Below are positions 1 to 7,953 of a DNA stretch of 64,000 nucleotides, one piece after another. The notes beneath the pieces are model-generated. The model was not told the origin of the DNA. It did not search any database and was given only the letters and a program-made list of their open reading frames with translations. Source of the stretch: Sinorhizobium kostiense. Its GTDB lineage: Bacteria > Pseudomonadota > Alphaproteobacteria > Rhizobiales > Rhizobiaceae. The stretch is from NCBI RefSeq assembly GCF_017874595.1, contig NZ_JAGILA010000009.1, forward strand, positions 1 to 64,000, given 5' to 3'. The position numbers were made by a program, and so were the translations under genes. The stretch's first letter is position 1. Every line of letters begins with the position of its first letter.

Positions 1-273
1 TTCGTGGCGCTCAGGGATGGGCCGGTCCGCTTCAATGAATTGCGACGGCAGATCGACGGCATCTCGCAGCGGATGCTCACGATCACGCTTCGTCAATTGG
101 AGCGGGACGGTTTAATCAGCCGAACCCTCTTTCCGACAATCCCGCCGCGCGTGGATTACGAACTGACCGCCGTCGGAAGAACGCTCCTCGCGCCGGTTAT
201 GGCCTTGGTAACCTGGGCAGATTCAAATCGGGATGTGATCGAGGAGGCGCGCCAACGATACGACGCAAGTTAA
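1..273 (+). CDS. HxlR-family winged-helix transcriptional regulator, 5' end outside window
   Basis: The reading frame is open from the first base and stops at 271-273, so the N-terminus lies outside the window. The 90 visible residues match the body of an HxlR regulator: a stretch around [12 protein letters not shown] that resembles the recognition part of the winged helix, then [13 protein letters not shown], the beta-wing with [10 protein letters not shown], and a terminal helix with ALVTWAD. HxlR proteins are small DNA-binding regulators that often answer redox or aldehyde stress. The target cannot be told because the neighbouring gene is not visible. The call is confident at family level; the exact start is unknown. 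Confidence 0.85.
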   Translation, partial: FVALRDGPVRFNELRRQIDGISQRMLTITLRQLERDGLISRTLFPTIPPRVDYELTAVGRTLLAPVMALVTWADSNRDVIEEARQRYDAS

Positions 274-422
274 ATCGAGCCGGCCACTCGAAGGTGAACG
301 TCTGCACGACGCACTCAATCGCGCCATTCGTTGCGTTGGACGTAAAGGACCGCAGCGGGTCGAATTTGGCCTTCCGCGTAGCGATATAGTGGCGCTTCTG
401 TTCGAAGCGCCGCCATTAAGTA

Positions 423-1019
423 CTACAGCTCAACCTGCTCAGAGATGGCCAAGGCGTCGTCCACCTCGATCCCGAGGTACTGCACGGTGCTCTCCAGCTT
501 CTTGTGGCCGAGCAAGAGCTGGACGGCGCGCAAGTTGCCCGTCTTCTTGTAGATGTGTGCCGCCTTCGTCCGTCTCATCGAGTGTGTGCCGTAGCGTTTG
601 GGATCAAGCCCGATGCTCGACACCCACCTTTCGACGACCCTGCTGTATTGCCGCGTCGACAGATGCGGCAATGCATGCACGCGGCTTGGAAACAGGTAGT
701 CCCGTTCACCGAGGTTGCGATTTCCTATCCATGCAGCGACGGCCTCTCGCGTTTGATCAGTCAGTTAGAATTGCACGGGTCGGCTGGTTTTCCTCTGAAT
801 GATGATCGCCCGATCGCGAACCCTTCCGGAAATCGCAACATCAGCAACTGAGATCGCGACCAGATCACAAGCTCGCAATTTGCTGTCGATTGCGAGATTG
901 AACAGCGCCAGGTCGCGCACCGCACCCAACATCTGAAGGCGGGTTCGGATGGCCCAGACCTCCTTCGGCTTCAATGGGGGCTTCTGGCCGATGATGCGGC
1001 CCGAGTTCCAGCTAGACAT
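423..1019 (-). pseudogene. Tyrosine recombinase (site-specific integrase) with in-frame stop
   Basis: One continuous frame of 199 codons is split by a single TAA (plus-strand tta at 765-767). Upstream of the stop it reads as the start of a phage-integrase-type protein (PPLKPKEVWAIRTRLQM and a LRACDLVAISVADV core region). Downstream it continues in the same frame as LTDQTREAVAAWIGNRNL and ends with the catalytic block GTHSMRRTKAAHIYKKTGN and LLGHKKLESTVQYLGI. So HxxR, the second-helix His and the nucleophilic Tyr are all still present. A GAA to TAA change is the simplest explanation, because a Glu follows VQF naturally here. This short integrase family is common on rhizobial plasmids. Read-through or sequencing error cannot be excluded. 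Confidence 0.85.
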
Positions 1020-1369
1020 AGCCTTCCTCCCAAGCCACCCTCCACACCGCAGCGCTCAATCTCCAAGCGGAGTGATCGTACTTCGAGAAGCGATTTTTGG
1101 GTGGTGAGCGGGAGTTCGTTGCGGTCCGCTGAACAGCGGCTTTGTGGCACAAAGCGGACCCCCGAGATCAGCGGGTCGGACGCTACAGGCTCCCAAGCCT
1201 TCACAAGCCCGCATGCAGTGCGACTCTCACTGCATCGGGCAGCTTGTGCAAATCCTCACGCCCAATCCGGATTTTTATCTTTTCCTTATGTGGGCGCCCC
1301 AGCATTCCAATCGATAATTGACCCGCCCTGGGTGCATTCTCGGACCACTCAGACGTCAGGAGAAGGCAC
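1020..1369. other. Intergenic stretch before the kdp remnant
   Basis: No convincing gene was found. Several ORFs cross it in different frames, but none has recognisable motifs. It would contain the promoter for the small ORF and kdpF that follow; no clear KdpE site or sigma-70 hexamer pair was identified. Confidence 0.4.
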
Positions 1370-1453
1370 ATGTCCGACATTTTGTTTCTTGCTGCCGGCG
1401 CCGGCAGCTTCGCCGTATTTGCGCTCTACGCCCGTGCGCTCGGCCGGCTTTAG
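1370..1453 (+). CDS. 27-residue membrane peptide upstream of kdpF
   Basis: A tiny ORF (ATG at 1370, TAG at 1451-1453) encodes MSDILFLAAGAGSFAVFALY followed by ARALGRL, one hydrophobic helix with a basic tail. It is preceded by a good ribosome site (CAGGAGAAG at about 1357-1365) and sits nine bases before kdpF. Similar short membrane peptides precede kdpF in some rhizobial kdp operons, as far as I recall. A role in assembling the Kdp potassium pump is inference from position only. Confidence 0.55.
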   Translation: MSDILFLAAGAGSFAVFALYARALGRL

Positions 1454-1462
1454 GAGGGTTCG

Positions 1463-1549
1463 ATGCTCGAAGCTCTCATCGGCCTCGCCGTCGCCATCGC
1501 GCTCGCAGCCTATCTTGTCGTGACGCTGGTCCGGCCCGAGCTCTTCTGA
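1463..1549 (+). CDS. kdpF: KdpF, small membrane subunit of the K+-transporting ATPase
   Basis: The product is 28 residues, beginning MLEALIGLAVAIALAAYLVV and ending TLVRPELF. This is one transmembrane helix with the R-P-E/D-x-F ending typical of KdpF. It is preceded by TAGGAGGGTTCG, a strong ribosome site. KdpF stabilises the KdpABC P-type ATPase in the inner membrane. It comes before kdpA as in intact kdpFABC operons, but kdpB and kdpC are missing here, so it probably has no working complex to join. Confidence 0.85.
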   Translation: MLEALIGLAVAIALAAYLVVTLVRPELF

Positions 1550-1634
1550 GCCGCCTTCGTTATCGGAGCGGTGAGGAAAGCGCTCGGCGTTCAGCCAGCG
1601 TCCCGCTCTGAGCTTTGGAATCGGAGTATTTCCC

Positions 1635-3644
1635 ATGACTATCATCGGGTGGCTGCAGATCAGCCTGCTCTTTCTCGCCGTCGTGATCGTCGTCAAGCCG
1701 TTGGGGCTTTACCTGGCGCGCGTCTTTTCCGGCGAGGGCAACGTCTTCTCGCCCATCTTCGCGCCGGTCGAGCGCGGCCTCTATGCGGCCGCCGGCGTCG
1801 ATCCGGCGAGGGAGCAGGGCTGGCTCGCCTACACCTTGTCCATGCTTGCCTTCAGCCTGGCGGGCTTTCTGTCTCTCTATGCGATCCTGAGGCTGCAGGC
1901 CTTCCTGCCCTTGAATCCGCAGGGCTTCGGCAACGTCCCCCCGGATCTCGCCTTCAACACCGCCGTCAGCTTCATCACCAACACCAATTGGCAGAACTAT
2001 GCGGGCGAGACGACGCTAAGTCATTTCAGCCAGATGGTCGGCCTCACGTTGCAGAACTTCGTCTCGGCGGCGAGCGGCATTGCGATAGCGCTCGCGGTCA
2101 CGAGAGCCTTCGCGTGCTCGGCCGTCCCCACTATCGGCAACTTCTGGGTCGACCTCACACGGGCGACCCTCTACGTGCTGTTGCCGATCGCGGCCCTCGT
2201 CGCGGTCGCCTTCGTAGCGATGGGGCTGCCTCAGACGTTCAATGCCTCCGTCGAGGCCACGACGCTCGAGGGCGCGAAGCAGACGATCGCGCTCGGCCCT
2301 GTCGCGAGCCAGGAAGCCATCAAGCAGCTCGGCACCAATGGCGGCGGCTTCTTCAACGCCAACGCCGCGCATCCCTTCGAAAACCCGACGGCGCTTTCCA
2401 ACTATCTCAACATCTTCGCCATGCTGTCGCTTTCGACGGCGTTGCTCTACGCCTTCGGTCAACTCGTCGGCAACCGCCGCCAGGGCTGGGCCTTCATCGC
2501 CGTGACGGCGGCCTTCCTGATTGCGGGCGTCGCAGTCGTCTATTGGGCGGAAGCGGCAGGCAACCCGATTCTTTCCGCACTCGGCCTCGATCCTGCGCTC
2601 GGCAACATGGAGGGCAAGGAGGTTCGCTTCGGCCAGGCGATGACGGCGCTCTATGCGACCGTGACGACGGGTCTCTCCGATGGCGGTGTCAACGGCATGC
2701 ATGGTTCGTTCACCGGCCTCGGCGGCCTCGTTCCAATGTTCCTGATCCAGCTCGGGGAGGTCCTGCCCGGCGGGGTCGGCTCCGGTCTTTACGGCATGAT
2801 CGTCTTCGGGGTCCTCGCCGTTTTCGTCGCCGGCCTAATGGTCGGCCGCACGCCCGAGCTCCTCGGCAAGAAGATCGAATCGCGCGAAATGAAATATGCG
2901 ATGTTCGCGGTGCTCATCCTGCCGGTCGCGATCCTCGGCTTCACGGCGATTTCCGCCGTCCTGCCTTCGGCGGTCGCCAGTATCGGCACCGCCGGTCCGC
3001 ATGGGCTTTCGGAAATCCTCTATGCCTATACCTCTGCCGCCGGCAATAACGGCTCGGCCTTCGGCGGGCTCACGGGCAATACGCTCTGGTACAACACGAC
3101 GCTCGGCTTTGCGATGCTCCTCGGCCGTTTCGCCTATGCCGTCCCCGTACTCGCGATCGCCGGCTCGATCGCCGCTAAGACGCGCGTCCCCGCATCCAAG
3201 GGCACCTTCCCGACCGACACGCCGCTCTTCGGACTCCTGATCGGCATCATCCTCATTCTCGGCGGGCTGCAGTTACTCGCCGAGGCCTCTTTGTTCTCCG
3301 GCCATTTTCACTGCGATGCGATCGCCATCGTAGCGACGGAAGTGATGGCGGTCGCGGTCGCCGAAGTCGGGCGGTTGCTGAACCAGGATCATGTCTTTGC
3401 CCTGGAGTGGACGAAGCACCTTTCGCGGGAACTGCAAAGCGCACGGAAGCGCGCCGAAATCATTTCGCTTCGAACGGTCGGAGCCCGAGTCGACGCTTGG
3501 CTGACATGGAACGATGGCGATCTGCCTCCGAAGGGTGAATGGCGGAGGCTGGCGGAAGAATCGCCGTGTCGCCGGAAGCGCTATACAGGGAGATTTCCCG
3601 ACGCCGCGGTATTCGTCGACAATCTGACTCGGAAAGTGCACTAG
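1635..3644 (+). pseudogene. kdpA: KdpA truncated near its C-terminus and fused to a Crp/Fnr-type tail
   Basis: Residues 1 to about 545 are a near-complete KdpA, the potassium-channel-like subunit of the Kdp pump. Filter-region signatures are visible: [30 protein letters not shown] and [17 protein letters not shown]. KdpA normally ends about 15 residues after [11 protein letters not shown]; here, at about 3270, the frame passes directly into [19 protein letters not shown]. That is the end of a cyclic-nucleotide-binding-like domain, followed by a Crp helix-turn-helix segment ([13 protein letters not shown]). The ORF is therefore 669 residues instead of about 560. kdpB, kdpC and kdpDE are absent. 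This is a recombination or deletion scar, and a functional pump is very unlikely. Confidence 0.85.
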
Positions 3645-3691
3645 GTCAGGAGCGCCGGCGATATGGCCGCAACCTTGCGACGGCACGGTAG
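3270..3691 (+). pseudogene. C-terminal remnant of a Crp/Fnr-family regulator, frameshifted
   Basis: The segment after the KdpA junction resembles a small Crp/Fnr regulator that lost its N-terminal half. It contains [20 protein letters not shown], then [19 protein letters not shown] and the segment [21 protein letters not shown]. At about 3558 the reading frame breaks: the expected continuation ([15 protein letters not shown]) is found in the next frame and runs to a TAG at 3689-3691. So the gene has lost its 5' end and also carries a one-base shift. Its last bases overlap the end of the convergent small gene on the minus strand. Confidence 0.7.
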
Positions 3692-3861
3692 GCATCCGCT
3701 AGCGCGCCGCTGCCATCAGCCAGTCTGTCAGGGTCGTTCGCTTCGGTAGCCGCTTCCAATGCCCGCAACAGGTGTTCGGCCACAGCAAGCTCACGCAGGC
3801 GACACGCCCGTTCGAACAGCGCGAGGATGTCCTCCTCCAATTTGTGGCGAGGGTTCGTCAT
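3646..3861 (-). CDS. Small helical hypothetical protein, 71 residues
   Basis: ATG at 3861 gives MTNPRHKLEEDILALFERAC and continues with RELAVAEHLLRALEAATEAN, ending in a basic tail (RLRPYRRRS). It is almost all helix. The longer frame upstream of this Met overlaps the MerR remnant on the other strand and looks non-coding, so the internal Met was chosen. I do not recognise the family; short helical proteins of this kind are common in rhizobia. Function unknown. Confidence 0.5.
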   Translation of the reverse strand: MTNPRHKLEEDILALFERACRLRELAVAEHLLRALEAATEANDPDRLADGSGALADAYRAVARLRPYRRRS

Positions 3862-3916
3862 AGGTAGTCTCCACCCGATAATGCTACGGCTTACAACGGT
3901 GGCAAGGTCAAGCCAA

Positions 3917-4171
3917 ATGAGGATCGAGACTGAGTTCCGCCGCCGGCGACAACAGGAAGCAGAAGAAGCGAGCCGTGCCCCCTGTAGCCACGTCGCCGAG
4001 TTGGAGCGCAACATCGCCGCCATCCAGGAAATGACGAAAACGCTGACGCATCTCGCGAGCCACTGCCATGGTGATGATCGGCCGGATTGCCCAATCATTG
4101 AGGAAATCGCCAACGGGGGCGGAAACGAACGAAGGCCGTCAGCGCCCTTCGGTATCACTTCGCTGAAATGA
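3917..4171 (+). pseudogene. C-terminal fragment of a MerR-family (CueR/HmrR-like) metal regulator
   Basis: The segment HVAELERNIAAIQEMTKTLT and then HLASHCHGDDRPDCPIIEEI match the dimerisation helix and metal-binding loop of MerR-type copper or heavy-metal regulators. The Cys-His-Gly-Asp and Cys-Pro-Ile motifs that form the ligand loop are kept. The N-terminal DNA-binding helix-turn-helix is missing, and the upstream sequence (MRIETEFRRRRQQEA) does not resemble it. The piece therefore cannot bind an operator and is read as a relic. Confidence 0.7.
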
Positions 4172-4196
4172 GCGGCTCGTCGAATCGACCAACGCG

Positions 4197-4531
4197 TCAG
4201 ACGTTATCTGGCGATGCGAAAAAGCAATTTACATCGTCTTCCGTTGGATGAAGGCAGATATGATAATTGCTTTCTCCGGACGGTATTTCGGTCCGTAGGG
4301 AATGAAGAAACTGTGCGGTTTGGTTGCGAGGTGATGGTCTTCGGGGTTGAGGACAACCGAGGAACCTCGGCGGCCCTTGCTGACGCCCGAGCCGGGGATC
4401 GCATGACAGTCCCCTCCGACGTCGTTGCCCTTGCAGCAGGCCGGAGGATAGGTCCACCCACTGCTGGCTTGATGGGCGTCGCTCGCTACTACGAGGCCAA
4501 TCGACATGACGGCTAAGCTGATCACCGACAC
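4197..4531 (-). pseudogene. Frameshifted exported hypothetical protein (SGWxYPxxCC family)
   Basis: Starting near GTG 4531, the frame gives a signal-peptide-like start (VSVISLAVMSIGLVVASDA) and then SSGWTYPPACCKGNDVGGDC, PEDHHLATKPHSFFIPYG. At about 4270 the frame shifts by one base, and the end of the same protein continues in another frame as SGESNYHICLHPTEDDVNCF. Small periplasmic proteins with the GWxYPxxCC start and the YHxCxxPTED...CFF end are widespread in rhizobia; their function is unknown. The four cysteines suggest disulphides. The start codon is uncertain. Confidence 0.7.
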
Positions 4532-4683
4532 TTCGATGTCCTTGCGGTTGTCATTCGACCCCCTCACGCGCTGCCTGGCCCAACCGATTTTGCGGCAGAC
4601 TCCGACAGTTGGGAGATAATTTGCGTGATCACTAATGTAGAATTGCGCTATCCAGATAAGCAACGGCCACGAGGCAAGCAAAG

Positions 4684-4863
4684 ATGCCAGATCAGTCCCC
4701 TTATCCTGGCATGCCGCGCTGGGTGAAAATCTCCGGAATCGTCGTCGCCGTGCTGATAGTGATGGCGGCGATTGTCATCGCGTTTGACATCGGCGGCCCC
4801 CACGGGCCGGGCCGCCACATGTCTCCCGTACGCGAAACGCCGCCCACGAATGACCGCCCATGA
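4684..4863 (+). CDS. Small single-span membrane protein, 59 residues
   Basis: ATG at 4684 encodes MPDQSPYPGMPRWVKISGIV and a following hydrophobic helix (VAVLIVMAAIVIAFDIGG), then a His/Gly/Pro-rich tail (GPHGPGRHMSP). Its TGA overlaps the ATG of the next membrane gene (ATGA at 4860-4863), so the two are translationally coupled. Short proteins of this form occur beside copper or heavy-metal resistance genes in rhizobia. That, and the MerR metal-regulator relic nearby, hint at a metal link, but this is inference. Confidence 0.65.
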   Translation: MPDQSPYPGMPRWVKISGIVVAVLIVMAAIVIAFDIGGPHGPGRHMSPVRETPPTNDRP

Positions 4864-5381
4864 CAATGACTGGTGCCCTCCGCAAGTTCACCCTCGTTCT
4901 TCATGTCATTTCCTCGGTGAGTTCACTTGGTGCGGTGGCGTGCTTCCTGGCGCTCGGCCTGGTCGGGCTGGTCAGCACGGGAGCTGAGACGGCGCCAAGC
5001 CCGTATGCCGCGATGGACGCCATCGCACGCCTCGTCATAGTCCCGCTGGTTTTCGCGTCGCTCCTTACGGGCCTCGTGCAGGCGCTCGGCACTACGTGGG
5101 GCCTGTTCCGACACTACTGGGTGCTTGCGAAATTGCTGCTGACCCTGCTGACCGCGGTCGTGCTGCTGCTACAGATGGATTTGATAAGCTACGTTGCGGG
5201 GGCAGCCACGAAAGGCTTGGCGAAAGTCGATCTTCTCGGCATGAGGCGCTCGCTCGTAGTCCACGCCGCCGGCGGGATCGTCGTTTTGCTCATGACGACG
5301 GTGCTTTCGATCTACAAGCCGCACGGTCTGACGCGATACGGTTGGCGAAAGCAGCAGAGCCAACTCCGCGAGCGGCCGTAG
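4860..5381 (+). CDS. Integral membrane protein, four helices (DUF2269-like)
   Basis: The product is 173 residues with four hydrophobic segments: about residues 10-36 (FTLVLHVISSVSSLGAVACF), 54-78 (LVIVPLVFASLLTGLVQALG), 88-110 (LAKLLLTLLTAVVLLLQ) and 134-150 (GGIVVLLMTTVLSIY), ending in a basic cytoplasmic tail. The layout is that of small four-helix membrane proteins often annotated as DUF2269. It overlaps the preceding small membrane gene by four bases and probably shares its transcript. It is one of few undamaged genes in this part of the window. Biochemical role unknown. Confidence 0.65.
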   Translation: MTMTGALRKFTLVLHVISSVSSLGAVACFLALGLVGLVSTGAETAPSPYAAMDAIARLVIVPLVFASLLTGLVQALGTTWGLFRHYWVLAKLLLTLLTAVVLLLQMDLISYVAGAATKGLAKVDLLGMRRSLVVHAAGGIVVLLMTTVLSIYKPHGLTRYGWRKQQSQLRERP

Positions 5382-5389
5382 CAGTTAGC

Positions 5390-5956
5390 TTCAAGCATTT
5401 CCTTCGTGCGAAACTTGGCATGGCAGGAGGTGCAAGTCTGCAGCAGCATGTGAAACGCGTGCTCGGCGGGCATCGACGCCACGTCCCGTGCCGCCTGCGG
5501 TTTTTCCGCGAGCGGTCAGCCCATCATCGCATCGCCGCCCTGCATGCGCATTTGAGGGCTGAAAACATCCGGGTTGCGATCCGCCGCGGCTGAGAGCGCG
5601 GACGCATAGACGCCAAGGTCGGCGGCGAGCTTGTCGAACTGGTCGCGTTCGGCTTCGATGCCGGCGCTGGCCTTCGAACCCGGCGCGGTGACGGAACCGT
5701 CGAAGAGAGACGACAGGCGGTGCCCCGAACGGGATCCGATCGTTGCAGCGGCGGCCTTGAACGCCTTCGCATCATAGGCCGACGATCCCTTGAACATCGC
5801 ATTGATGGTCTTCGCGGCCACCGCCATTGCCTCCATGTCCTGCTGTCTTTGCGCGACGCTTCTCGATTGCAGGTTCTCTGCCGCCGTCGCGGAGAACGCT
5901 GCGGCTGCGCTCGCCACCAGAATGAGACCGAACATCTTCACGGCCTTTGAACCCAT
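5390..5956 (-). pseudogene. Cytochrome c' with an in-frame stop before the haem motif
   Basis: The frame starts with a signal peptide (MFGLILVASAAAAFSATA) and continues as a typical cytochrome c': QRQQDMEAMAVAAKTINAMF, AFKAAAATIGSRSGHRLSSL. A TGA (plus tca, 5516-5518) follows GGDAMMG. Beyond it the same frame continues PLAEKPQAARDVASMPAEHA and reaches LLQTCTSCHAKFRTK, which has the CxxCH haem-attachment site of the family. The protein as read would lack haem, so the gene is almost certainly dead through one nonsense change. Cytochromes c' are periplasmic NO- or CO-binding haem proteins. The original end is about 5390, close to the end of the convergent membrane gene. Confidence 0.8.
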
Positions 5957-6062
5957 TCACCAAACCTTCCTAACACGTCGACTGTTGACCAGGATCAAGG
6001 TAACCGTTTCGACCCTCGCCGCAATGTGATCACAAGGGCCTGCAGCGAGATCGTCAGGGATA

Positions 6063-6407
6063 TTGGCCATTTTGGGGCGTGGCATTGGCCCTGAGGCTTC
6101 CGGCTCTATCTTTGCTCCGAGAGCGGGTCCCGTCATGGAGCTGTTGACCATGGATGAAGAGCGCGGCGGAATGGAGCCGGGGCCCGACAATCCGCTCGGA
6201 GCCCGCGCTCTCTATATCTTCAAGGACGGCGAGGACACGCTCTACCGCTTCTACGGATCGCCCGAATGGTGGAGCATTGGCAAGCATGTTTCGTCAGGCC
6301 GCGTCCGGATGATCAACCAGGACGTCATCGATCTCTATAACCGCGTTGCGGACGGAACCCCGATCCTTGTCACGGACCTGTCGAACGACAAGCCGGACCG
6401 ATCCTAG
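6063..6407 (+). pseudogene. L,D-transpeptidase (YkuD) C-terminal fragment with lost active site
   Basis: From about 6174 the frame matches the catalytic half of exported L,D-transpeptidases: NPLGARALYIFKDGEDTLYR and then GSPEWWSIGKHVSSG and VRMINQDVIDLYNRV. The family needs a His in a xHG(S/T) motif and a Cys in SxGC(V/I)RM. Here these are Tyr (tac at 6252-6254) and Arg (cgc at 6300-6302), each one base from the expected codon. The N-terminal half and signal peptide are missing as well. It cannot cross-link peptidoglycan or attach outer-membrane lipoprotein. Confidence 0.75.
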
Positions 6408-6434
6408 AAAGTTGCCCGGCTTATGGTGCGCGGC

Positions 6435-6991
6435 TTATCCGATGCGAACGACGGTTTCCGAGGTGAATCCGAACGGGGGAATCGCAAGGTTCTCCGGTGC
6501 GGGCCCCTTCCGGACGCGCCCGGCAGTGTCATTGTGCGATCCGTGGCAAGGGCAGAACCAGTCTCCGAAATCCCCAGCCTGTCCGAGTGGCACGCAGCCG
6601 AGGTGCGTACACACTCCAATCATCACAATCCAGTTCTCCTTCCCTCCCCTGCAGAGCGGGCGAGATCGGTCGCTGGCTGGTCATCGGCAAGGTTGGCGTT
6701 CCGCGCCAAAGGATCCTTGAGATCATCAAGCACAGTCGCTCGTGCTACCTCGACTTCCTGCTGGGTGCGGTTGCGAATGAAGACTGGCCGGCCCCGCCAT
6801 TTTACGGTTAGTGACATGCCTTCCACCAAGGACGATATGTCCACTTCGATAGAGGCCATTGCAAGCGTCGACGCATCAGGGCGCATCTGGTCGATGAATG
6901 GCCAGGAGGCGGCCCCGACACCCACGGCCCCGGCCATGGCGGTCACCAGATAGAGAAAGTCACGTTTGGTAGGTTCGACTGTTTCGTTCAT
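6435..6991 (-). pseudogene. petA: Rieske iron-sulfur subunit of cytochrome bc1, frameshifted
   Basis: ATG at 6991 gives MNETVEPTKRDFLYLVTAMA, a Tat-less membrane anchor followed by SWPFIDQMRPDASTLA, as in alphaproteobacterial PetA. The frame breaks near 6626: the following part, [19 protein letters not shown], with [20 protein letters not shown], lies one frame over and runs to 6435. Both cluster-binding motifs (CTHLGC and CPCHGS) and the C-terminus are conserved, so the damage is one small indel. No cytochrome b or c1 gene follows. It is a degraded extra copy, or a sequencing indel, which resequencing would settle. Confidence 0.8.
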
Positions 6992-7024
6992 CGCCAGTAA
7001 CGCTGCCCTGCTTGAAGAAGGCAC

Positions 7025-7953
7025 TCGTCACGATGCAGGCTGTCATCGCCCGCGCAAAAAGATTTTATTCCGTACGGGAAGGCAAGGAAAGGAGGAACAC
7101 TCGCTCGCGATTGGCGGAATGGGATGGAACGAACGACAAACTTGTCGGTCCTCCGCACCCAGTCGTTTATTCTGTCTGTTTGCTGCGCTTCGGATTAGAA
7201 GGGGATATCTTGAAGCTCGCAATGATTTTCCCATCATGAACGCTGACCAATCTGACTCGCTGTAGAGTAGCTACTGGGATGGCAGTTGTCCGGCAAAGCC
7301 GCGTCCAGGTTTTTCGCATTGGACTTTTGCTTACCACCCTATTGAGAAGTTCAGCGTTGTCGCGTGAGGCGTTTTCCAGCCGCGCCGGCACAGGCCGGCA
7401 TGCGGCCGCAGCGAGCATCAGCGAGCGGACAGCCGAAGGCAACCCGCGCCCGCCAGGTAGCGCCGTAGGGTTTGCCGGAGGCTTGTGGGAAACGCCTGCA
7501 TCAGCGGTACAATTTTACATTGAACCGCTTGCCGGGCGCAGTCGGTCCCGGTTTCCGCCCTTCGGGCGGTCGCTATGCTAAACCTCCTGCGGCTGCCCTT
7601 TTTACCGGTCAAGCGGTGCGCGAACTGGCTCCGGCTGCGCCTGCGCCTGGTATGCTCATTGCTTGCTTCAGTGGGGAAAGGGCGCTCTGCCCCCTCTCCC
7701 CTGCAAGGGGAAAATCGGTCTCCCCGTCCTTCCTCCGCTCGCCTTTAGCTCGCTCCGTGTAGGATCGACGCGGATCCGCTCGAGGCGGATCTGCGTCGCC
7801 CTTCGGCTACGCCTCGGGCGGGTGATCCCCCTCCGATTTGTCCCCTTGGCCCCCCTCTCCCCCGCTGTTCCGCACGAGCTCGGGAGCAGGAGCGGGCTCC
7901 TGCCTCTTCGGGCATGAGGCCGCTTCGCGGGAATAGGGAAAAAGGGAACCATC
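7025..7953. other. Long intergenic region upstream of the ParB-like pseudogene
   Basis: I see no supported gene in these 930 bases. ORFs here lack motifs and overlap each other in conflicting frames. There is a perfect short hairpin, CCGCCC-TTC-GGGCGG (7555-7569), and pyrimidine-rich, CTTCGGCT-containing sequence (about 7680-7900) like that found in front of the DUF736 and ArdC genes. It is likely a long 5' leader and a decayed spacer. Confidence 0.4.

Noticed and set aside
2016-2702. Long minus-strand ORF inside kdpA
   Set aside because: It is the mirror of a strongly conserved plus-strand gene, Arg/Glu/His-rich and without a motif.
7555-7569. CCGCCC-TTC-GGGCGG hairpin as a regulatory element
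   Set aside because: It is short and GC-rich, with no run of T, and such pairs are common by chance at this base composition.
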